Shown piece by piece: positions 32,374 to 37,235 of a stretch of 37,235 nt of DNA. The stretch is from Bacillus sp. SM2101 (GTDB taxonomy: Bacteria > Bacillota > Bacilli > Bacillales > SM2101). Position 1 is the stretch's first letter; the number at the start of each line of letters is the position of its first letter. Location: contig NZ_JAEUFG010000036.1 of NCBI RefSeq assembly GCF_018588585.1, positions 1-37,235 on the forward strand. Direction: 5' to 3'. Below the pieces are notes generated by a model, which was given only the letters and a program-made list of their open reading frames with translations, did no database searches and was not told where the DNA came from. A program made the translations under genes and the position numbers.

Positions 32374-34557
32374 TTGACTGTGGAATATACGATAGAAAAG
32401 CACTCAATATTAGTGGATTCTATAGCTAGTGAACTAAAGATTTCAACTAAACAAATTAATAATGTTATTTCATTGCTGAATGAAGGTAATACGGTGCCAT
32501 TTATTGCACGATATCGCAAAGAGCTTACTAATGCTTTGGATGAGGTTCAAATTCGAGCTATTCAAGAAAAATGGACATATTTACAAAATCTCGAGTCGCG
32601 TAAAGAGGAAGTTATGCGCTTAATAAGCGAACAGGGGAAACTTAGTGAAGAACTGAAAAGAAAAATAGAAACGACGACAAAGTTGCAGCAAGTAGAAGAT
32701 TTGTATCGTCCATACAAGCAGAAAAGACGCACAAAAGCAACGATTGCTAAAGAAAAAGGTTTAGAGCCTTTCGCGCAGTGGATAATGGATTTTCCGAAAA
32801 ATGTGAATGTTGAAGACTATGCGCAACAATTCTTATCGAAAGAGAAAGAGCTAGTATCTGTTGAAGAAGTATTACAAGGTGCAAAAGATATAATTGCAGA
32901 ATGGGTATCAGAGGACGCAACTATTAGGCAATGGATTCGTAAAGAAACATTACAGAAAGGTAGAGTTGAATCGTCTGTAAAAGATGAAGCTGCTGATGAA
33001 AAAAATGTATTTGAAATGTATTATGAGTTTGGAGAATTAATTAGTAAAATTGTTCCCCATCGTGTACTCGCTATGAACAGGGGTGAGAAGGAAGAAGTTC
33101 TGCGTATTTCAATTAAGCCACCGATAGAACAAATATTAAGTTATATGCTAGGTTCGGTCATAAAACAATCAGACTCTTCAGTTAACGTATATGTAACTGA
33201 AGCGATTGAGGATAGTTACAAAAGGTTAATTCAACCTTCTATTGAAAGGGAAATCCGCAAAGAGCTTACTGATAAAGCAGAAGACCAAGCGATACATATT
33301 TTTTCAGAGAATTTAAGGAATCTGCTACTACAACCTCCGTTAAAAGGCAAGATTGTGTTAGGTGTTGACCCTGCATATCGAACAGGATGTAAATTAACTG
33401 TTGTAGATGAGACAGGGAAAGTGTTGCATATTGATGTCATCTATCCTCATCCCCCAGTTAAAAAAATAACTGAAGCAAAGGATAAAGTCATTTCTATTTT
33501 AACAAAGTTTGATGTAGAGATGATTGCAATTGGGAACGGTACTGCGTCAAGAGAAACCGAGCAATTTATCGCCGAGACCATAAAGGAAATTAATTCAGAC
33601 ATATACTATTTAATTGTCAATGAGGCCGGGGCTAGTGTTTATTCCGCTTCAGATTTAGCAAGAGAAGAATTTCCAAAATTACAAGTAGAAGAGAGAAGTG
33701 CAATTTCAATAGCAAGGCGTTTGCAGGATCCTTTAGCTGAACTCGTAAAAATAGACCCTAAATCAGTAGGTGTAGGCCAATACCAGCATGATGTAACTCA
33801 GAAAAAGCTGAACGATTCTTTAACTTTTATTGTAGAAACAGTTGTAAACCAAGTAGGTGTTAATGTGAACACTGCTTCCCCCTCGCTTCTTCAATATGTA
33901 GCAGGTTTATCAAAAACTGTTGCAAAGAATATTGTGAAGCAAAGAGAGGGGAGTGGGAAATTTACTAATCGATCTGAGCTGAAGAACATCCCGCGTCTTG
34001 GTTCGAAAACGTATGAACAATGTATTGGTTTTCTTCGTATTAATGATGGTAATTCACCTTTGGATCGGACGAGCATTCACCCCGAAAGTTATAAAGTAAC
34101 AAGGTTGTTACTTGAAAGGCTTGGATTATCAATTGACCAATTAGGGTCAGGTGAATTAATTCAAGCAATGGGTAATGTATCAATAGATGAGATGTCAGTA
34201 GAATTAAGTGTGGGTAAATTAACGTTGAAGGATATTGTTGAAGCCCTTAAACGTCCAGAAAGAGATCCTAGAGATGATTTGCCAACGCCATTATTAAAGA
34301 AAGACGTATTGCAACTAGAAGATTTAGAAAAAGGTATGGAATTGCAAGGGACCATACGTAATGTAGTAGACTTTGGCGCATTTGTTGATATTGGAGTTAA
34401 GCAAGATGGCCTAGTTCATATTTCAAAGCTAAGTAATCGGTTTGTTAAGCATCCGCTGGATGTTGTGGCTGTTGGTGATGTTGTAACAGTTTGGGTTGAT
34501 GATGTTGATGAGAAAAAAGGAAGAGTTTCCTTAACGATGTTAGGTGCAAATCAATAA
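32374..34557 (+). CDS. ydcI: Tex-like RNA-binding protein YdcI
   Basis: A 727-residue nucleic-acid-binding protein of the Tex/Spt6-like family, with a role in transcription or RNA metabolism. Domains in order: N-terminal helical Tex domain (about 10-190, with GNTVPFIARYRKELT), a YqgF/RNase H-like fold (about 325-430, KIVLGVDPAYRTGCKLTVVD), helix-hairpin-helix (about 490-560), and a C-terminal S1 domain (about 648-722, LQGTIRNVVDFGAFVDIGVKQDGLVHISKL). Start: AGGGGG is 6-7 nt from TTG 32374. A terminator that overlaps the end of cmpA follows. Confidence 0.95.
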   Translation: MTVEYTIEKHSILVDSIASELKISTKQINNVISLLNEGNTVPFIARYRKELTNALDEVQIRAIQEKWTYLQNLESRKEEVMRLISEQGKLSEELKRKIETTTKLQQVEDLYRPYKQKRRTKATIAKEKGLEPFAQWIMDFPKNVNVEDYAQQFLSKEKELVSVEEVLQGAKDIIAEWVSEDATIRQWIRKETLQKGRVESSVKDEAADEKNVFEMYYEFGELISKIVPHRVLAMNRGEKEEVLRISIKPPIEQILSYMLGSVIKQSDSSVNVYVTEAIEDSYKRLIQPSIEREIRKELTDKAEDQAIHIFSENLRNLLLQPPLKGKIVLGVDPAYRTGCKLTVVDETGKVLHIDVIYPHPPVKKITEAKDKVISILTKFDVEMIAIGNGTASRETEQFIAETIKEINSDIYYLIVNEAGASVYSASDLAREEFPKLQVEERSAISIARRLQDPLAELVKIDPKSVGVGQYQHDVTQKKLNDSLTFIVETVVNQVGVNVNTASPSLLQYVAGLSKTVAKNIVKQREGSGKFTNRSELKNIPRLGSKTYEQCIGFLRINDGNSPLDRTSIHPESYKVTRLLLERLGLSIDQLGSGELIQAMGNVSIDEMSVELSVGKLTLKDIVEALKRPERDPRDDLPTPLLKKDVLQLEDLEKGMELQGTIRNVVDFGAFVDIGVKQDGLVHISKLSNRFVKHPLDVVAVGDVVTVWVDDVDEKKGRVSLTMLGANQ

Positions 34558-34563
34558 ATGTAT

Positions 34564-34597
34564 AAAACACTGCTATTTAATTAGTAGTGTTTTTTCT
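34564..34597. terminator. Terminator of ydcI, overlapping the cmpA 3' end
   Basis: ACACTGCTA / TAGTAGTGT stem with one G-T wobble and a 6-nt loop, followed by TTTTTT on the plus strand. The minus-strand cmpA gene ends inside it (stop at 34577-34579), so the hairpin is shared by the convergent genes. Confidence 0.8.
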
Positions 34598-34690
34598 GTA
34601 AAAAAACCAGCATTGGTTAAGAAGCCTAATTTGATAGGAGTTTTTTTCATAATAAGCCTTTTGTATTTGGTTTTTAAACCAAGTTGGCAT
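34577..34690 (-). CDS. cmpA: Cortex morphogenetic protein CmpA
   Basis: A 37-residue protein missed by simple length cut-offs. Its translation begins MPTWFKNQIQKAYYEKNSYQ and continues IRLLNQCWFFYRKN. By recall it matches B. subtilis CmpA, also 37 residues, in the tryptophan at position 4, the YQI-LLNQCW core (19-28) and the FYRK tail. CmpA is made in the mother cell during sporulation; with SpoIVA and ClpXP it checks proper coat assembly before cortex synthesis. The start ATG (34690-34688) has GGGGG about 7 nt upstream on the minus strand. It lies between ydcI and ydcK as in B. subtilis. A sigma-E promoter is expected upstream but I could not assign one securely. Confidence 0.9.
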   Translation of the reverse strand: MPTWFKNQIQKAYYEKNSYQIRLLNQCWFFYRKNTTN

Positions 34691-34978
34691 AACTATACCC
34701 CCTTTTATTTGATGTTTTCTTCTTATATTAAATGGCAGTTTTCGTATTGATTGTTACTTTTCGTTACGTCGGCTTGAGTAACAAATGTTTATGATATGAT
34801 TTTTGTAGTCTTTAGACGAACGAAAATTATATTCGTGTTTAGTCCATAAAGCAACAAGTAAATAGTTGGGATTGTAACTGAAACGAATTTGTATGTGTAG
34901 TATTTACTTTATGCAATAATAGCTCGTTAGGTTTCATATTCTAAGAAATTGGATTGGTGAGAATAAGGAGGACTTGTA

Positions 34979-35437
34979 ATGGATGATCGTCAACTTCAGG
35001 AATTAGTAGAAGAAGTATCCCAGTTATCATTTGGTAAACCATTTAGACATAAGGCCGCATTTAATAATAGGCTACGAACTACTGGCGGGAGGTATTTGCT
35101 AAAATCCCATAACATTGAATTGAATGTAAAGTATTATCAAGAACATGGGATAAGTGATTTGATCGATGTAATTAAACATGAACTATGCCATTATCATCTT
35201 CATATTGAAGGTAAGGGGTATAAGCATAGAGATAGAGATTTCAAACAGCTTCTTACATTAGTTAACGCTCCGAGGTACTGTAAACCTATTCAGGCTACTA
35301 CAAAGAATAAGAAATATGAATATAAATATGAATGCATAAAGTGTAAAAAACAATATATGCGAAAAAAAAGAATGGATACGAATAAATATGTTTGTGGTCA
35401 ATGTAGAGGGAGAATCAGATTGCTTGACTTAAAATAG
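34979..35437 (+). CDS. ydcK: SprT-like zinc metalloprotein YdcK
   Basis: A 152-residue SprT-family protein. The zinc-peptidase motif H67-E-L-C-H71 sits in VIKHELCHYHLH, and a C-terminal zinc ribbon has C119-x2-C122 and C139-x2-C142. The N-terminal part FRHKAAFNNRLRTTGGRYLL is the SprT fold start. Eukaryotic relatives (Spartan) cut DNA-protein crosslinks; the bacterial role is unproven. AAGGAGG precedes ATG 34979. It lies between cmpA and the tRNA cluster, as in B. subtilis. Confidence 0.94.
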   Translation: MDDRQLQELVEEVSQLSFGKPFRHKAAFNNRLRTTGGRYLLKSHNIELNVKYYQEHGISDLIDVIKHELCHYHLHIEGKGYKHRDRDFKQLLTLVNAPRYCKPIQATTKNKKYEYKYECIKCKKQYMRKKRMDTNKYVCGQCRGRIRLLDLK

Positions 35438-35500
35438 AAATCGTGATAAATTATAAAAGCGTCGCTGATGCAAGACGATAGATAATAACCTATCATAGTC

Positions 35501-35529
35501 TTGACAACGATTGTATAGCTGAATATAAT
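35501..35529 (+). promoter_or_regulatory. Perfect-consensus sigma-A promoter of the tRNA cluster
   Basis: TTGACA (35501-35506), exactly 17 bp, TATAAT (35524-35529): full consensus at both hexamers, 20 bp before the first tRNA. This is what a stable-RNA promoter should look like and probably drives all 12 tRNAs. Confidence 0.92.
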
Positions 35530-35548
35530 ATGAAGAGTTGACATTTAT

Positions 35549-35623
35549 TCCACAGTAGCTCAGTGGTAGAGCTATCGGCTGTTAACCGATCGGTCGCAGG
35601 TTCGAATCCTGCCTGTGGAGCCA
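35549..35623 (+). tRNA. tRNA-Asn (GTT)
   Basis: TCCACAG / CTGTGGA acceptor stem, TTCGAAT T-loop, anticodon GTT in the loop CTGTTAA, and encoded CCA end. First gene of the cluster. Confidence 0.97.
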
Positions 35624-35625
35624 AA

Positions 35626-35716
35626 GGAGAAGTACTCAAGTGGCTGAAGAGGCGCCCCTGCTAAGGGTGTAGGTCGCGTAAGCGGCGCGAGGGTTCAAAT
35701 CCCTCCTTCTCCGCCA
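35626..35716 (+). tRNA. tRNA-Ser (GCT)
   Basis: A 91-nt class II tRNA with a long variable arm, GGAGAAG / CTTCTCC acceptor stem, anticodon GCT, encoded CCA. It starts two bases after tRNA-Asn. Confidence 0.97.
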
Positions 35717-35733
35717 GTGACCAGATGTGTTTA

Positions 35734-35805
35734 GGCCCGTTGGTCAAGTGGTTAAGACACCGCCCTTTCACGGCGGTAACACGGGTTCGAATCCCGTACG
35801 GGTCA
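35734..35805 (+). tRNA. tRNA-Glu (TTC)
   Basis: GGCCCGT / ACGGGTC acceptor stem, anticodon TTC, TTCGAAT T-loop. It ends at the discriminator A with no encoded CCA (the sequence goes on TATAT), unlike the other tRNAs here, so it needs the CCA-adding enzyme. Confidence 0.96.
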
Positions 35806-35815
35806 TATATTATTT

Positions 35816-35870
35816 ATGGGATGTGAGTACGTTTAATATGCTAAACGCGTATTAAATACTCGCCTCCCAT
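35816..35870. repeat. Long hairpin between tRNA-Glu and tRNA-Val
   Basis: Stem segments ATGGGA/TCCCAT, GAGTA/TACTC and TTTAATA/TATTAAA (35816-35838 with 35850-35870) without a T run. It is probably an RNA processing signal in the tRNA precursor rather than a terminator, since seven or more tRNAs follow. Confidence 0.6.
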
Positions 35871-35907
35871 TTCTTAACTCACGGTGAGTGAAGTTCCACC
35901 ATCAGAT

Positions 35908-35983
35908 GGAGGATTAGCTCAGCTGGGAGAGCACTTGCCTTACAAGCAAGGGGTCGGCGGTTCGATCCCGTCATCCTCCACCA
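35908..35983 (+). tRNA. tRNA-Val (TAC)
   Basis: GGAGGAT / ATCCTCC acceptor stem, anticodon TAC, TTCGATC T-loop, encoded CCA. Confidence 0.97.
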
Positions 35984-35999
35984 TTTTTATAAATTATTA

Positions 36000-36075
36000 G
36001 GTCCCGTGGTGTAGCGGTTAACATGCCTGCCTGTCACGCAGGAGATCGCGGGTTCGATTCCCGTCGGGACCGCCA
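36000..36075 (+). tRNA. tRNA-Asp (GTC)
   Basis: GGTCCCG / CGGGACC acceptor stem, anticodon GTC in CTGTCAC, TTCGATT T-loop, encoded CCA. Confidence 0.97.
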
Positions 36076-36122
36076 GCTATATACTGTTTTACGTATGTAA
36101 TATTAAGAATTAAGCATACTAC

Positions 36123-36153
36123 TTATGGAGAACTTGGTTACAAAGTTCCATAA
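36123..36153. repeat. Hairpin between tRNA-Asp and tRNA-Gln
   Basis: TTATGG/CCATAA and AACTT/AAGTT arms (36123-36135 with 36143-36153) without a T run. It is probably a processing structure in the long tRNA precursor, like the hairpin at 35816. Confidence 0.45.
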
Positions 36154-36172
36154 AAATTCACCTAATTATTAT

Positions 36173-36247
36173 TGGGCTATAGCCAAGCGGTAAGGCAACG
36201 GACTTTGACTCCGTCATGCGCTGGTTCGAATCCAGCTAGCCCAGCCA
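36173..36247 (+). tRNA. tRNA-Gln (TTG)
   Basis: TGGGCTA / TAGCCCA acceptor stem, anticodon TTG, TTCGAAT T-loop, encoded CCA. Confidence 0.97.
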
Positions 36248-36266
36248 TTTTTATTTCTTATATTAT

Positions 36267-36292
36267 GAGCCATTAGCTCAGTTGGTAGAGCA
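36267..36292 (+). pseudogene. Truncated tRNA-Lys 5' half
   Basis: Twenty-six bases (5' acceptor strand, D arm) identical to the start of the intact tRNA-Lys at 36417-36442. The match stops abruptly at the anticodon stem and about 120 bp of unrelated sequence follow before the full gene. No anticodon or T arm is present, so it cannot make a tRNA. Confidence 0.9.
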
Positions 36293-36416
36293 CGATCGAG
36301 TAATTATCGGAGCAATACCACAGCGCACAAATCGATATACATCATGAGTAAACATGTAGAGGTTTGGGTGTCTTGTTTCAATTAAAAAATCTTTTAGTTT
36401 TACTTTTTATGTTTTT

Positions 36417-36492
36417 GAGCCATTAGCTCAGTTGGTAGAGCATCTGACTTTTAATCAGAGGGTCGGAGGTTCGAGTCCTCCATGGCTCACCA
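36417..36492 (+). tRNA. tRNA-Lys (TTT)
   Basis: GAGCCAT / ATGGCTC acceptor stem, anticodon TTT, TTCGAGT T-loop, encoded CCA. Its first 26 bases are duplicated at 36267. Confidence 0.97.
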
Positions 36493-36499
36493 TTTATAC

Positions 36500-36585
36500 G
36501 CGGGTGTGGCGGAATTGGCAGACGCGCTAGACTTAGGATCTAGTGTCCTTGTGACGTGGGGGTTCAAGTCCCTTCACCCGCACCA
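36500..36585 (+). tRNA. tRNA-Leu (TAG)
   Basis: An 86-nt class II tRNA, GCGGGTG / CACCCGC acceptor stem, long variable arm, anticodon TAG, encoded CCA. Confidence 0.97.
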
Positions 36586-36602
36586 ATCATTATTTTTTTT
36601 AT

Positions 36603-36688
<86 letters not shown>

Positions 36689-36749
36689 AAAAAAACACTT
36701 GCAATCATATTTGAATGATGTTATTATATAAAAGTTGCTGATTTAATTA

Positions 36750-36826
<77 letters not shown>

Positions 36827-36864
36827 GTTAATTTCAATCGAAATTTGACTCCAATCCCATGATA

Positions 36865-36941
36865 CGGGAAGTAGCTCAGCTTGGTAGAGCACATGGTTTG
36901 GGACCATGGGGTCGCAGGTTCAAATCCTGTCTTCCCGACCA
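36865..36941 (+). tRNA. tRNA-Pro (TGG)
   Basis: CGGGAAG / CTTCCCG acceptor stem, anticodon TGG, TTCAAAT T-loop, encoded CCA. Confidence 0.97.
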
Positions 36942-36959
36942 TTTTAAAATAATATATAC

Positions 36960-37033
36960 GCGGGTGTAGTTTAGTGGTAAAACCTCAGCCTTCCAAGCTG
37001 ATGTCGTGAGTTCGATTCTCATCACCCGCTCCA
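36960..37033 (+). tRNA. tRNA-Gly (TCC)
   Basis: GCGGGTG / CACCCGC acceptor stem, loop CTTCCAA with anticodon TCC, TTCGATT T-loop, encoded CCA. Last tRNA before the rRNA promoter. Confidence 0.97.
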
Positions 37034-37052
37034 AAAAAAACAAAAAAAGATA

Positions 37053-37082
37053 TTGACATCAATAAGAACGAGATGTTATATT
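37053..37082 (+). promoter_or_regulatory. rRNA operon promoter
   Basis: TTGACA (37053-37058) with TTATAT at 17 bp (37076-37081) or TATATT at 18 bp. It is followed by TGTTCTTTGAAAACTAAAC (about 37119-37137), a conserved leader stretch of Bacillus rRNA operons linked to antitermination and processing. Confidence 0.75.
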
Positions 37083-37183
37083 AATTAAGTCGCCTCTGAG
37101 CGATAACAACAAAAAATGTTCTTTGAAAACTAAACAAAGCAAAAGCGTCAACGTTAATTTTTTGAACAAATGAGCAATCAAAC

Positions 37184-37235
37184 TTTATTGGAGAGTTTGA
37201 TCCTGGCTCAGGACGAACGCTGGCGGCGTGCCTAA
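37184..37235 (+). rRNA. 16S ribosomal RNA, 5' end (partial)
   Basis: The sequence from TTTATTGGAGAGTTTGATCC onward is the universal 5' end of 16S rRNA (27F primer region). The gene continues beyond the window. The exact mature 5' end may differ by a few bases. Confidence 0.97.

Noticed and set aside
34544-34750. Plus-strand 68-codon frame after ydcI
   Set aside because: It overlaps the ydcI stop and terminator, has no ribosome site, and is the complement of cmpA.

Overview
The window is an AT-rich chromosomal segment from a spore-forming member of the Bacillaceae. The evidence is a block in Bacillus subtilis-like order (ddl, murF, cshA, ydbS, ydbT, ydcA, acpS, ydcC, alr, ndoAI, ndoA, ydcI/tex, cmpA, ydcK), strong GGAGG ribosome sites, frequent TTG and GTG starts, and a tRNA cluster leading into a 16S rRNA gene whose first bases close the window. 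No phage, IS transposase, CRISPR array or plasmid gene was seen. Species cannot be named from the sequence alone.

Layout. (1) 1-2.5 kb, minus strand: an IDEAL-domain protein, an Rrf2 regulator, a lone cyclic-nucleotide-binding-fold protein and a YodC-like nitroreductase. They are threaded by four copies of one palindrome, ACTGTAA-N9-TTACAGT, which suggests a small local regulon. (2) 2.6-5.6 kb: an M29 aminopeptidase, a DUF4275 protein and two GNAT acetyltransferases. (3) 5.7-8.3 kb: a pair of short YdcZ (DUF606) membrane proteins flanking a Crp/Fnr regulator, then an ArsR-DUF2087 regulator with a triple half-site operator over its own promoter. (4) 8.3-9.8 kb: tandem intergenic repeats, an unrecognised membrane protein and a perfect 40-bp palindrome. 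(5) 9.9-15.5 kb: a tripartite tricarboxylate transporter (tctC, tctB, tctA) under a promoter carrying a perfect CcpA (cre) site, with a CitA/DcuS-type two-component system facing it. (6) 15.6-19.9 kb: a TPR protein and a moxR-DUF58-membrane protein operon lacking the transglutaminase domain found in B. subtilis YebA. (7) 20.3-35.4 kb: the conserved cell-wall, RNA and lipid block listed above. The sigB/rsb operon that B. subtilis carries between ndoA and ydcI is absent here. cmpA, a 37-residue sporulation gene, is present on the minus strand. (8) 35.5 kb to the end: a perfect-consensus promoter, 12 tRNA genes plus a truncated tRNA-Lys copy, an ICEBs1-type attB site inside tRNA-Leu(GAG), an rRNA promoter and the start of 16S rRNA.

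How the parts fit. The tct genes and the two-component pair look like a carboxylate sensing and uptake module under catabolite control. The ddl-murF-alr genes make D-Ala-D-Ala and attach it to the peptidoglycan precursor. acpS activates acyl carrier protein. ndoAI/ndoA is a MazEF-type toxin-antitoxin pair. cshA and tex act on RNA. Intergenic gaps carry a family of roughly 150-bp elements with imperfect inverted ends, and a separate 145-bp block upstream of ddl that could fold as a structured leader RNA. The best candidates for undescribed biology are the palindrome-linked Rrf2/cyclic-nucleotide-fold/nitroreductase cluster and the ddl leader block.
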